Shown piece by piece: positions 1-12,459 of a stretch of DNA of 64,000 nucleotides (positions within the stretch are counted from its first letter, which is position 1; each line of letters starts with the position of its first letter). A program made the translations under genes and the position numbers. Below the pieces are notes generated by a model. The model ran no database searches, had not been told where the DNA came from, and saw only the letters and a list, made by a program, of their open reading frames with translations. This stretch comes from Topomyia yanbarensis (Eukaryota; Arthropoda; Insecta; Diptera; Culicidae), in assembly GCF_030247195.1 (NCBI RefSeq), contig NC_080671.1:199285125-199349124 (forward strand). The letters run 5' to 3'.

Positions 1-1000
1 GGAACATTCGCAAGAAATCAGAGCAAATCCAAGTTGTTAGCAAGATATTTACATGCATGCGTGGTAGGATGCTAATGTGTACCTTGGATTCCGTATAACT
101 CTCGCTTTATAAAGATAGAAATCGAATGACGTCAATAATAAACGATAGGCATTAGGTAGCTCGGCTCTAGTGGACCACGCAGTTTGTAAGTAAAAGCCGA
201 GAAGGAATCGTAGCAAATCATAACATTGCACTGGAGTTAGCATCGCGATCCGTTCCCCGATGTAGATTCGAGATATGTATATGCTGCTACTGACTAATTT
301 GCCACGATCCGAGCGGCTGATAGTTTGCATGCATGGTGCAGGAAAGAGAGCATCAAAAGCAGGCGAATCAAAGCTCCACTAGCGGTAATTAGGTACATTA
401 CGTTATCTCCTATAGCTAGCGGTTGTAGAGGTACCTCCGATACGATTTAATTGTTAGATTTGCAGCTCCCTCCGGTAATCGGTGACTTCCGTTGGCGGTT
501 GGCTTGCGACGTCGATTTCACTCCTGTTCGGTGGTTTCGGGGTGTGCAATCTAATTAACAATCCTTCCGAACGCCGCCACCACTGACTGCTGGCTGCCAT
601 GAACGCGTTCCAGCGACCAATTAATCGCACATGAGCTGCTGCCGCCACCGCCACACTCGACATCGCCAACTGTGCTGGGAAATTGCTGCTTTATCGGGGT
701 CGTCATCGGCTTCGTGTGCGGTGGAAAAATAATTCAAAGCGGTTTGCAACTATTATGATGAAGTGTGTTCCACTTTTTTTTAAATTTTACTCGCTTGCGT
801 ACCTCATCGTCGACGTGTGCCGCTACCTATATCAGTGGTGAAATGACAACAAGGCGACAGCGAATAAATAAAAAATAGCTTACAAGCTTCCACTTCCGGA
901 TTGATCAAAATTTGTTTTAAAAGTTCGTAGGTATGGTTTCAGTTTCGTTGCAAAAAATATATATTAATAGTTTGATTTAATTAGTTTTTTGTGCAATGCG
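1..1000. other. no recognisable gene
   Basis: Only short open frames occur here. The longest compositionally odd one (454-669, minus) is Ala/Ser-rich over a GC-rich patch, resembles no family I know and has no convincing splice context. The patch 454-720 is richer in GC than its surroundings and looks single-copy, so it could be regulatory or untranslated sequence of a neighbouring gene. That is inference only. Confidence 0.4.
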
Positions 1001-1440
1001 GGGGGTTTTAACCAGATGGTCATTCGCCCATCGACTCAATTGGTCGAGATTGGCAAATGCGTGTATGGGTGTGTTTGTAAATTTTCTAATGTCACTTTCC
1101 TCAGAGATAATTTAAGGGATCATTCATAAATTACGTAACGCAAAAATTTCCAAAATTGGCTCCCCCTCCCCCCATGTAACAAATTGTCGCAAACTTCTCT
1201 ATCCCCCCCCCTCCCCTATTACATAACGAATTCTCCGAAAAAATTGTTCTGTAACAACATGTCAACTTCTCGTACCCCTCCCCCCCCCTCTAAACGCTTT
1301 ACGTAATTTATGAATGGTCCCTAATGGAATTGCACAAACTTTGTTTCAAACCGGACTTCCGGATTCGGATTTACGAGTTGAAGAGTCACACAGCAAATTT
1401 CCATGTAAACTGGTACCACCATGATGTAACACATATTAAA
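1001..1440 (+). repeat. old copy of the GGGCCGAGTGTCA mosquito dispersed repeat, split by a MITE
   Basis: The words catcgactcaattggtcgag, then gtgtatgggtgtgtttg, then cctcagagat follow the same order as in the better copies at 50467-51955. The similarity resumes after 1322 with an ccggacttccgg-type module. The copy is diverged and lacks clear ends. A MITE (1116-1321) interrupts it, so it predates that insertion. Confidence 0.5.
1116..1321. mobile_element. PIF/Harbinger-like MITE (206 bp)
   Basis: Terminal inverted repeats pair gggatcattcataaattacg on the left with the reverse complement of acgtaatttatgaatggtcc on the right. The element is flanked by TAA at 1113-1115 and 1322-1324, a 3-bp target duplication typical of PIF/Harbinger elements. 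The interior is C-rich (ccccctcccccc tracts) and non-coding. It sits inside an older dispersed repeat. Confidence 0.75.
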
Positions 1441-1447
1441 TGATGTA

Positions 1448-2275
1448 GGGGAAGATGGGGTAAAATACACCCCCTAAGGAAATATGATCATAACTCAGCT
1501 ATAGAACATCAATTAGGAGAATTTAATTAATGATATCGTCTAGTCAACATTTTCCTCTGTAATCACAATCATAACGCTTTGCAAAGTATATAAAAACATG
1601 AAAAATATTCAATTTTTCAAAATCATTGAAAATTATTTTTTCAAAAATAAGCGGGGCAAAACGCGCCTGTGCGGGGGCAAAATGCACCACAACAACGGGG
1701 CATAATTCACTACAATAACGGGGCAGGATGCACCGTAACAACGGGGCAGAATGCTCGGTGAACAAGCAAGTAGTTTTGTTTTCTGACGGGATTTCACAAC
1801 AGTTGCCATTAAATAGCCTTAGGTTATGCAATTAACATGTTTTCAGAACGATTTTTCTGTTTTCGATTAAAAAATCAGCAAAATCAAAGAAGAGGGCATT
1901 TTGCCCCCGATGGAGCAGAGATATAAATTTAGCAAAAAGTGAACTATTTAGTAGAATTTTCATATATGGTGAGACAGAATAATGAGCAACGGAATAAATA
2001 GAACTGGAATACGCTGATATAATAGTAAAACAGCATTTATAAGAGCTGAAAATCCTTGTTGCACGATCCACAATATTTACATGAGAAGAGCATGTTATTG
2101 GTTTTTGTTTATTTCTCGAGTTGCTATTGATATACGGTTATCCAACTTTGACAGTGTAAGTTAACTATGACGGACTTCCGATTAGTGTTACCCTTTTCTA
2201 GAAATTTTCAGCAGTTTTCGATATAAACAAGGGATGCATTTTGCCCCAGGGGTGCGTTTTACCCCATCTTCCCCC
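1448..2275. mobile_element. TA-flanked non-autonomous element, TIR GGGGAAGATGGGGTAAAA
   Basis: The left end GGGGAAGATGGGGTAAAA matches the reverse complement of the right end (ttttaccccatcttccccc). TA lies directly left (1446-1447) and again at 2278-2279, a few bases beyond the right end. The interior has no transposase. It holds about five imperfect direct repeats of 23-24 bp between about 1650 and 1755, each starting cggggca. The gggg-caaaa-tgcacc word of the termini is thus repeated inside the element. Confidence 0.7.
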
Positions 2276-2282
2276 AGTACAT

Positions 2283-2335
2283 ATTAAAAAGACAGGTAGG
2301 TAATGTCAGAGACATAACCGAAGTGTAATAAGTCA
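2283..2335 (+). repeat. short dispersed repeat, also at about 35150-35200
   Basis: ggtaatgtcagagacataac followed by a cgaagtgt(aa)taa-like word matches gggtaatgtctatgacataa and cggagtgtcgtga near 35157. Both are edge fragments of the same dispersed family; no ends can be defined. Confidence 0.45.
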
Positions 2336-5300
2336 AACCACGTCAAGTGGGCCCCGAAATTTCAACAAAATCACCGATTTTCATGAAAAATATTTTTAGT
2401 GTAACTTTTTGTATTGATATATTGATAAAATTGCTTTTTTTTGTTTAAACTATAGACTTTTCAGATCTTCAAAACAATAAAATTGCAGTTTTTCTTCAAT
2501 TTCATATTTCTCAAAAACCACTTCTGATAATTGAATGAAATACACTGTCATATAAAAATATATTTGTGGAATATTTGTTTAAATAGCAGTATTTTACATA
2601 CATTTTTAATAAACAATTTAAAATATTTTCGTGTTCTCGGCGCTATAAAAAATCACAAAATATAACAAATGACGCGGAAAAAGTTCACCTTCAATAATCT
2701 GTAAAGATATTTTTGTTCTTTTGTTCCTGTTCAGAGATATGATATTTTATATCACGCACCGTGCTCTTTCAACATGCTGTGCATTTCGATGATGGCCGTG
2801 ATGACCAACCCTCCCGCAACTTGACATTTAGTCTAAGTTGCTTGAAACCACCGTGTTTGGGATGATGTCGCCACCATAGAGTCCACTAATAATACTGTAG
2901 ATTTGTATTCGAGAAAATAATTTCGTGGCGTCTTTTGCGAACTTTTTTTCTTTGTTTACATTCGGAGAAGGTAATCAGGATAATCATATCAAAACAGCGT
3001 AAAATTTTAATGTAAATACAAACCACTCAATTCATCATTTGGGTGTTTCAAAAAATGATCACAAATAGTGCCAAATGTAAAATGCATGATTTGAGTTATT
3101 GCGTTTCTAGTGTAAGCCTTTCTTCCCCGTCGCTCTTGAAACATCTTTCGCATATGACTATTCTCGAAAGTTTGTCGTAAATCCTTAAATACATTTAGTT
3201 TTGTGATTGTCATTTTTAACTTCGCATTTAACAAATGCCGGAGTGATGCCGTTTGTTTATCTTTGTACGCATGTCATCTAACTGATAGGCACTGTGCCAT
3301 TTACGGTGTAAAGTTATGACAACTTGTTTTTCATCGGAGAGGAAGAAAAACAGTTCTGTGTCATGGTGTACTACGTTTACATTGAAATAAATATCTTATT
3401 ACCATAAAATCTGAAAACTGTATGAAGCTTTTAAATGACTTCTATGAGCGCTACTGGGTTGTATGCCTATGATTCCAAAAAAATGATCGGAGTGCATTAT
3501 TTTTACCAAACCCCACAAGTCTTCAAAAATGAATTATCGAACGTAAAACAATCTGACGAGAGAATTTGTACTGTTAACAAGTTTACGCTTTGTTCTAGAA
3601 ATTGGTCTTGAAAAAAGATTGATCTGCCATTTTAGACTCACACGCTCAAAAAATGGATTCAACGATTTGTATAGGAGCTGTCAAGTTATTCCCCCTCTGA
3701 TGGTAACGCACTAGCCACAGCCCACGCGAACTCGATCAACAGGCATGTTCAAACTTGTGTTCAGCACATTGCGGTATCTATCATTTAGCACGCGTCAACT
3801 TGTGTTGTATACCAAATCGTAACTTCTATTGTTTAGAACGTCGTCAGTTCTACAGTTGAACATATGTTAATTAAAATTATAATCATAAATGAGGTAGTAC
3901 GGTTGTAACGGAGTACAACGGAGTACAAGTTGTTGTAAAGAGAAACTGTCATTTGCTCTTCGGACCATTTGACATGTTTGGCTAGATATGCTTTAGTTCA
4001 CTTATTATAAGCCTGAATGTTTTCATATTCTCAACAAACTAACAAACGTCTTTGCCACTGTACCGTTTATTTCGCAAAATTCTCAATCATGCATCTCGAA
4101 AACACATTGATCCACGTAACTGAGCCTGTGTAAATGTTTTTCGTTGAACTAAAGAGAATATATCGAAAATACAATTGATGAGTAATAGCAATATTGTCGC
4201 ACAGTTGGCACTTTACTAATGCCATTCAAAGTTAATATTCATGACGAATATAACGATAATAGGAGAAACCTAGTCGACAAGTTTGTAATGTTCAGACTTT
4301 GCATCTACCAGTTAGATAAAATGTGGCACTAGACAATCGATCAATGGCTTTGTAATGTTTCAAATGTGTTTAAATTTACTCGTACTTTATTTGTATCATA
4401 AAAGGTATTTAGTATGTATGTATATAAAGTTTTCACTCTTCGTATGTAAACAATATTACATGCATTTCATTTTATTTCAATCTCAATACTCCCCATGAGT
4501 TACTTCATATATCCGCCATATTTGTTTACATTGCTCGTTTGGAACCGTTGTTTTGAGTTCGATTGGAGCTTTTGGCTTCGCGCATCTTTATACAACCATC
4601 TCTGACCCACCGCAAGGCTTTCGAGCGCGCGCCGCGGCGGATTCATCTGAGCACGCCACACGTAATTTAAAGAGCAAGAGAGCGGGGTCTCTCGCACTCT
4701 ACCACCCCTTTCTCAACGCACACTTGACATCCGTTTTTTGAGCTCCGAAAGATTTTCAGTGATGTGCTATGTAGCCGCTTTTGCATGAAGTCAGATCGCC
4801 AGATTTTGAGTTTGACTCACCAATATCCGAAAATATTTTAAGAATTTTGCCATGTGGATTTAGAATTTTTATATATGTTCCAAATTGTACTAGCGATTAT
4901 TTTGAAATTAGTTGAAATGTAGTAATGAAGAATTGAATTGGAGCTTTGGGGCGCTTTTCAGTAACTTAGCTTAATACTTTGCCGTTTTACATCAAGAGAT
5001 AGTTAATCCCAAGTAACAATTTAATCTTTAATAGGTTTTAAGAGCGACTTCAAGAGTGTGATAAAACCGTAATTGTTGCTAGGGAATACTATGGTTTTGA
5101 TCCAGGAATCGATTTTCTGTTTGTTAATGAAACAACGTAATTATGGATAAAATCCTCTCTTGTTCAGTTAAAATTCTTTGTATTATTGTGAATAACTTAA
5201 AACAATCACATCTTTATTCGATTTGAACATTATTCACTACATACAAAAGAACGAACACCGATTCTGTGTTATACTTGGCCGACGAGCGGAAAGAAAATTC

Positions 5301-5437
5301 TATCGGTGCACGAAAGAGAAGCATGCAAGCATTGCTATGCCTAATGTCGCTGGTAACTCACGATGAATGCGAGAAGACCTGAGATGTACTGCTCGACAGC
5401 TGGTATATGCAAAAAACGAAAGTATGAAGTGTCCACT
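2336..5437. other. no recognisable gene
   Basis: AT-rich sequence with short open frames only. The minus frame 3007-3234 (75 codons) is Lys/Arg/Phe-rich and unrecognised. The stretch 4480-4745 is unusually GC-rich and contains overlapping small frames on both strands; it could be a promoter or a transposon end. I see no terminal repeats or splice signals that settle it. Confidence 0.4.
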
Positions 5438-5843
5438 TCATAGAAGTAATTGACTCTGGTAAGATCCCAGATCCTTTAATAACGTTAGCATATTTACGGT
5501 CTTTACAAAATAATAGATTAACAAAATGATTCCGGTATGGTAAGATATCACGAAGCGTGGCATTGGGTAATTTACCTTGGGCTCATAAGGAATCTTCTGT
5601 CTGGGATCTGACACCACGTTATTCTGAACACGTCCAAACAACATGCTCGATATCTTGATAACGCTTGTCACAAAAGCTTAGTTTACTATCAATGAGTCCG
5701 ATATGAAAAATATGAGCATCGAACTTATAGTAATGGGAAATTACCCAAAACTTCGAGTGATTAAAATCACGAACTAATTTCAACTTCTCCAGAAATGCTT
5801 TCGTTGATGCCATAGGGAAAATAGAATGTAACCACCATTCCAC
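5438..5843 (-). pseudogene. C-terminal fragment of a LOA/I-like non-LTR retrotransposon pol
   Basis: Minus-strand frames 5843-5619 and 5671-5438 read through the region after RNase H in LOA/I-like LINE polyproteins. A WWLHSIFP word is followed by a His/Cys cluster ending DIEHVVWTC, then a RDIL-containing tail. The two frames overlap, so a frameshift near 5640 separates them. The reverse transcriptase and RNase H parts are absent, so this is a decayed 3' end. The same family recurs at 12460-13923 and 42620-43560, and the HVVWTC word is shared with 13840-13860. The exact clade is uncertain; assignment to this group rests on motif order. Confidence 0.65.
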
Positions 5844-5849
5844 CAGTTG

Positions 5850-6503
5850 ATTCTATGACAAGCGAAACAGTTTCAATGAACCTGTAGAAGATAGATAAAT
5901 TCTTGTTAAAGATACCGAAGTTAGTGGATTATTCAATACGTGTTTCCCGAAGAAACTTTCTCACAGTCAATGTGTTTTTTTATTTATTTGTAAAAATATT
6001 TGGGCTCTCCTGCAACCGTTGATGATCCAGAATTCTACGAATATAAGTATTCGGATAAGTATTCTATGCAGAACGTATAATCTGAGTATTGCAGAAACAT
6101 AAGTAGAAGAATTAGACTTATAACCGTGGCACAATCTTGGCAGGTGCTGATCCTTACCAAGATCAAATTAATGCGCAAAAAATTAATGTATCGATGTCTG
6201 GTGTATTCTCTTCAAGTGCATTTAAAGTCGGAACAGCCTTCAGGTACTTGAATGCTAAAGTGATCATTCTATCCTTTACTAGAAGATGAAGTTGTGCTGG
6301 ATCGCACTTCATCGAAAACCAAAATTTCCGATTTAGAGAACTCGATACCCGAATTGTTAGTCAGTATGCAAATATATACAAAGATACCTTGCATTGGTTT
6401 TAGCATATCTGTAGCTCTGTGACAGAAACCACGACAGAATGCGCTAATTGTATTGAGTTGGCAAGATATTTATCAATGATACACAGGTATAAATTGTAAA
6501 GAA
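5850..6503. other. no recognisable gene
   Basis: AT-rich spacer between a LINE fragment and an inverted-repeat element. It could include more decayed LINE sequence, but no motif is readable. Confidence 0.35.
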
Positions 6504-7630
6504 CCCGATCAGAAAACCATATCAAAAATATATCAAAATTATTGCTCGATTTGATATTTTAATCATATGATCATATAATTTTGACATATGTCGCTTGGAA
6601 CAAATTATGAATAAAATTTAAATTATATCATGTTTTGATTTGTCAATAATGATATCATATATCATATTTATATCAACCATATTGTCTTTTCAACATAGTA
6701 AGAACAACAAAATAATATCTTTCCGAGACAGTTTTACTAAACTATAATGATGCCATCAGAAATGAATCCTCCCAAGTACTGGCTCCAAATCGCATTACTG
6801 GTAGTCTTGTCTTGTCATAGGTTGGAATGTAAATACATGAGAGAATGTACGTTTTGTAAAGTTACTCGCGGATTACAGAACACAACAGAGAAAATGTTCC
6901 GCTGCAGGCCCGCGAAGCAGCAAGTAGCTTTAGAGATTTGATTAGACCGGTTTCGGCATACGACAAGCCAAAAGAGCAGCACTCTGTGAACTGTGAAGAG
7001 GAATGGAAGCAAAACGTATATAAATTGCAGGCAAATTATTAAAGAAAAGTATAGGAGAGAAGATCATGCGAAAGAATAGGAATAAGCTTTTTAAATATGC
7101 TAAGGATGTAAAGCGCAAAACAGGAACGCCTTAGAAAAAAAATTAACAAAGTATAAAAGCACGCTGAACTAACTGCGAGTTCTAAGTTAGAACAACTTCT
7201 AACAAGTAGCTGCGACGGTAATAACAATAATAAAATTAGTAAGCGAAATTAAATGCAAATTGTACTAATGAGAATTATCTTTCACAAGAAATTAATTGAT
7301 TTTTTAATTAAAAACAGAAGAAAAAAAAATTTGGATTTATGTGACACAATTTAGATATTTTCAGATATATTTACTGCCCTCAATTAGATATAAACTATCT
7401 TAAATATCCGTCTCTGTGATATAATGATTATATCAAACCAAGACTCAACAAAAATACTTTATATCAAAATAGACTAAGATATAATAAGATATAACCGATA
7501 CATTTTCTTGGTATAAAAACTTGATATTTTAACAACTATCCAGCTATATTTTATAGCAAAGAGAGATATATATTTTTCCATGATATAATATCTTATCTTG
7601 ATATAGTTTTGATGTAAATTTCTGATCGGG
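6504..7630. mobile_element. non-autonomous inverted-repeat element, TIR CCCGATCAGAAA (1127 bp)
   Basis: The left end cccgatcagaaa is the exact reverse complement of the right end tttctgatcggg. Subterminal regions on both sides are dense in tatcaaaa/ttttgata words, giving long imperfect complementarity. The centre (about 6740-7250) is unrelated sequence without a transposase. The target-site duplication is not clear. Confidence 0.65.
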
Positions 7631-7635
7631 AAGGG

Positions 7636-7960
7636 GCTTAAACAAGAGACTCGTGGAGAACCCATGTTTCATATCCATGTAGAGCAACAGGAAGCATCAG
7701 CAATATGTATGGAGAAAGTTTGTTCGTTTTTAGGCTACGGGACTTCAACTGAAAGCGCAAACCGTAGAAGATCCCATTTACAGCCGTGTGTTATCTCACG
7801 GCCGTCTCCGTTATCACATGTCACGGATGTCACTAGTGTTCCAAGATATATTAATTCGTCGACAAACTCGGATCAAACACTGCGTGAGTTGCCTGGTTCT
7901 CTATCAGCTACCGTGTATTTTATTTTGTTAGGCACAAAAACCTCTTCCTTTACGCTACTA
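7636..7960 (-). pseudogene. reverse transcriptase C-terminal remnant of a 'craft'/RTE-like retroelement
   Basis: Read on the minus strand, the segment gives a YLGTLVTS(V)TCDN block followed by a REI word, then further on an HGYETWVLHE word. These are successive landmarks of the thumb/connection region in craft-type and RTE-like reverse transcriptases, where a YLGTLVT...SREI block precedes the ALYG(H/Y)E(S/T)W block. An AD-REPG-like word lies upstream of the YLGT block, as expected. Frames shift at least twice and a stop precedes the C-terminal word, so it is dead. The catalytic palm is not present. It abuts the CCCGATCAGAAA element on the left, which probably truncated it. Confidence 0.55.
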
Positions 7961-8929
7961 ATATTCCAATGGTTCGGATGCTAAGTATCGTGTGAGATCT
8001 CGTGATAATAGTTTTGTTCGCAACGTATTCCTGAATAATAAATCAGGAAGCGCATAGCTCTTCTTCAATACATCTAACGTCACAAACGAGTCGGATGTCT
8101 ATTTGGTTATTCTGACACTTGATTTTCAGCCATCTAGCGTCTTATGAATCAGCCTGTTCAGAAAGTCGGAAAGCTGCTTTTAAGCTTTCTGCATGACGCC
8201 ATAATTCGTTTCGTTGCACTGAATCATGCGCTGCCTTGGAATCCAAGGAGCAGATGTAAAAAGTGTATATCCAAAACAGTCCAATTTACAGTTTTTACAA
8301 ACTACCTAAAACTAATTCCGGAATCAAAAATTGACTTAGTTGGTTGGTGGTTGTTTATTACGGGCTTTAACCTACTTGATCATTCATCCGAGAAGATAAT
8401 AAAATACATACATATTATTACATTTCATTGTGAATTTCATTGGCGATATTCTAAAGGCTGACTGATAGGTTGTTCGTTGTGGGTCGCTGGCGTGTTTTGA
8501 ATTTTGGAATACTGACTTAAAATTACATGGATTACTCAATGTAAATATCCTAACAACTTTCTTCGAAGAACACGAATATGAAGTTCACGAAGTTGCATTT
8601 TTTTGTTGGAGGCGAACCACATTCGCATTCAGTGACGCACTACAAAATATACTTCATTGAGATTTTTTCAATGGCGAGAAAATTATCTGGATTCCCAAAG
8701 AGAAAGATATCTGGATTCCCAAAATATCCCAACATTGGTTCACCTTCTTCGCCAGTGTACTATCTTGTAATTCTATTTTGTATTTTTTTACACCCGGGAA
8801 ACTCTTCAGTTAACCTTAACCTCAATTATAGGGTCCGATAATATGAGATGAATTTTCTTAGCGATCAAGAAATTATTCACGTTTGCAACTAAGCGATAAT
8901 ATTGGCTTAAAACGAGCATTATAGGAATT
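7961..8929. other. no recognisable gene
   Basis: Open frames at 8144-8461 and 8578-8841 (plus) have no recognisable domain and no splice support. The second contains a short internal duplication (atctggattcccaaa twice, about 8683-8720). The left part may continue the decayed reverse transcriptase. Confidence 0.4.
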
Positions 8930-9300
8930 CGCGTTGCGGGTAGCGGAGTAACAGTGGAGGATGCGTCAGAAATCGTTTACCTTATTTCGGTATGCAGGTT
9001 GAGTGAAGGAAATGAACACCGCAAGGGGTGGGGAATCTGAAGGAGAAAGGTGTAAGGATAAGGGGGGGGGGATGTAACACCCAACTGCATATTATACCTT
9101 CCATTTGAAACTTGGTTTGAGAAAATCAGTCATCAACGAAGAACCGATGTGACATTAATTGTGGAATACCTATGCCCGGAACCCGGGACTTCCAGAATTG
9201 TCAATAGCGAACAATATATTCAAAGAATTTGATTGGCAATCAGTGATCCAGACCTCCGAATCGAAATAATTTAGTGACCATTTCAATAGATTAAGAGCCT
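8930..9300 (+). repeat. dispersed modular repeat, copy 1
   Basis: Shares blocks in the same order with 44095-44420: gtggaggatgcgtcagaaat, a G run, ccttccatttgaaacttg, gaaaatc, gtgacattaatt, gcccggaa-c-cgggacttcc and caatatattcaaagaat. It is non-coding. Similarity fades after about 9300, so the right part is missing here. Confidence 0.6.
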
Positions 9301-12232
9301 CTGAGGTATTACGATTGCAGCAGTTTATTTGGGAAATCTAAATTATTCCTATACAGCATGATATTTTATTTTATCCCAGTTTTAAATTTGTTTTCTCAGA
9401 ATTATTTCCTTCAACATTGCACAAATGTGTTTTATATTAAATATATTTTATATGAAAGTGTTTTTCTAGTTTTAGATATTTCGGTATTTCCATTAGAAAT
9501 ACAGAAATATTTGGTTTTAATACAACCTTTAAGAAAACAGTAAAAATTGCAGTATTCGTATTAACAGCCTAAAGTGTATTCTACTTTACTTAGGTGATAT
9601 CTCTGACAATACTCACCTCTGTTTGATCACTTTCGCACTGCTGATGAAAGTGAGTCACGCACAGCATCTAATTTTTTCGTTATTTATAGTAATCGTACAC
9701 ATTTCAATATTTCGTGCAAGAATCTTATAACTATTCTCATAGAGAACATCAAGTATAATAAAAGTTATTAACGTTCAAAAACTGACGCGACTGCCACAGC
9801 CTATATTCAAAGCTTAAACGTATTTTACATTAAAGTATGACGTCATTGTGAGGTCGCTTATTTCTATTGAATTAATTCACCATATCTGGGCGATGAATTT
9901 GGCAAAAAAGCTGAAATTGGTGTGACAAGATGAAGTAAAGAAAAAATGCATAAAACGTATTGTTACTACAAAGGAATTGCAAGAATGAAAGAAAAGAAAA
10001 GTTTGCGTCCATGTTTTTCCTGTCACTTTCATACCGGAAAAAAAAATTCGTTCGCCCATTGAACCGCTCTTGAAATTCGTGACCTTCTATTGTCCCCTGA
10101 GGTAGCCACCATTGTCCGGGCTAAGAAGATCTACAAAGTATAATATTGGCAGCTAATTTCATGGCACCGACCTGTCCGATCGGTGGCAGTGCTTCCATCA
10201 TTCGCGTGCATCGTATTGAATGAAACTCGCGCAGCAGACGAAGCAAAGGACCGACAATTCAACTCAAGTGGTGACAATTACTCACGCTCTCTCGAGATCG
10301 AGATAAGGGTCAATGTGAGGATCGAAGTGGTGGGATGTTATGTATAGGTAGCCTCACAAAAGCCAACGATGACAGATAATCAATCATAGCAGATTGATCT
10401 ACGACTTCCCTTTCGCGGTCGCGTCAACGCAACTCTATATTTAGTCCTATTTAGCCTTGAGTGCAGGGCACCTTGCCTTCGAGGTGCAAAGGAAATCGCG
10501 TTCGCGATATAAAATAAAATCACGGTGAAATAGGTATCGATTGGCCCCTTTCGCCTCGCCAGCAGTGATGCAGGTCAGTTCAATTCTATTGAAGCATTCC
10601 AGTTCAATCGAGGCGTAAACATTCAATTCAACACTGGAAATAATTGAGCATTAATTAGGTGCTTGACTCGGTTGCACTTGATTGGCTGTATGGCAGAGTT
10701 GTTTACTGCTGTCGTAAACTAGGTCATAGCGGTCGGTGCTACGTTTTTCCTGATTTGGTCCGAGTGGAAGTTCCAGTCAATGTCACCAAAAAACATATGT
10801 TATCAAAAGTTGATCGTTTTAAGGTTACATTTGATCTGACGTCTAAAATTATAGAAAATATTATAGCTCAATATCAAACACTAATCTCATCTTTACTTCC
10901 TCCTTTGGAATGATAAATTACTAGGCCTGCAACAAGATCAATGAAGACATATAACAAATCTACCTGTTCCCACTAATCAAACATCAACGACAATCCAACG
11001 ACCTGTCAAACAAAACTGCAATCGCCCTTTCTGGACAACAAATTGGCTGCCAGGAATTTTCACATTTATGGTTGAGTGTGTCATCCACGGTTTATCATTC
11101 GACGTCGAAGTTTCCATTCGGCCCTACAAAGCGACGTCAACCGACTGGTGACTCAAGACTCCAAACGATTGTTCGGAAGGGGCTTCTATTTATTTCCTTT
11201 CTGACCATTTGCTTATGAGAAGACGGCGGTCTCTATACAAGCATCTGTTCCTGAATTCATCAGAATGCTGCCATTTTTGAAAGGGACCGGTAATCTAAAT
11301 GGAACAATCTTCACCGGCCGAGAGCCATCCGATCGGTCAAGCACCATAGGACCGAGTGGGAAGACTTTGGCATTGCGATGAGTTGAAGCATAGAGAATTC
11401 ACAGATAATGCGGTATCTGATCGATCTTCTAACAATCACGCACTTTCCATCGGCCATCGTTTGCCAATGGCGGAGAATTAGGTAGGTATGCTTTTTCTGA
11501 ACCGAGGGCTTGTCGAAGACGTGATTATCTTTTCAATGTCTTTTCCGTTTGTCAGATGTTTAGACGTCCTGGGCTGGACCATTGTATCTGATCCGATGTT
11601 GACAATCCGAGTTTTTGATCACGCATTCCTGGCAAAGATGGAGCAGATTTTGCAATTGGGTCTTTTCAAATCTGTTACAGTGATAGGTTGTGTTTTTGAA
11701 CTGTTGATATTGAGTTTTTTCGTTTTGAACACTCAATTTAATTTGTTCGAATCAAAGAAAATAAATATTCTATAATTTACTTTTGATTTTGTAACATGGT
11801 TTAGATAAGGTTATAATAATCGAGAAAACAGGAGAAGATTAAAAACTTCTGATACAATACTCAGTTTTGTAATTATGGAGTATTTTAATTAGAAAAGTTT
11901 TCCGTTCTAATTCCATTTAACAGGCTTGTCGACTCATCGAATAGAGATTTCGTAGATTTCGAGGCAGCATCTGAAATCAATTAATTTGTGGGTGCGAGAA
12001 GCCATATTTATGTTAGCTAGTAATAGCCGAGCGAATTGCTCGCATTTATCCTCGGTATTCTCATTTCGCTACAATCTTAATTCTCGTTTCTGCCACATAT
12101 CAAACTGTTATCTTTCATTCGTATTGTGTTCCTCCGGTCGTTCGGACGTGTATTGTACCGTTCAGCCGGGATTATTCATGACACACTTTTTGTCTGAATA
12201 GCACACACATTTTTCGCATGATGATTTAAGTA
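9301..12232. other. single-copy-looking DNA without recognisable gene
   Basis: No block here recurs elsewhere in the window. Composition is more balanced (GC-rich patches 10080-10600 and 11080-11480) than the transposon-filled parts. Frames such as 10659-10913 and 11488-11775 (plus) lack recognisable domains. It could be intronic or intergenic sequence of a host gene, including regulatory elements; nothing specific can be named. Confidence 0.4.
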
Positions 12233-12449
12233 CGATTCACACGATACATCAGGCTTCCGTCACCGGTACGGAACCCCAATATTCAGTTACATGCAGTTAA
12301 ATGGAGGCATTTACACACAACATCAACGGCACGGAACGTTTTGACGTACGGCACGTGAGAACGGGCGCAAGAGAAACGTATTTAACTTATCCTGACGAAA
12401 CTGTGACGTTCCGTTGACGTTAACGGAAGCTGATGTGTCGTCTGAATCG
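12233..12449. mobile_element. MITE with about 30-bp imperfect TIRs (217 bp)
   Basis: The left end cgattcacacgatacatcag pairs with the reverse complement of the right end ctgatgtgtcgtctgaatcg (18 of 20 bases). The pairing continues inward through cttccgt and aacggaac words. The interior is short and non-coding. I could not define a target duplication. It ends next to the LINE fragment that follows. Confidence 0.6.
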
Positions 12450-12459
12450 TTCTTTATCG

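Noticed and set aside
454..669. 71-codon Ala-rich minus frame
   Set aside because: Short, no splice or start support, composition reflects a GC-rich patch.
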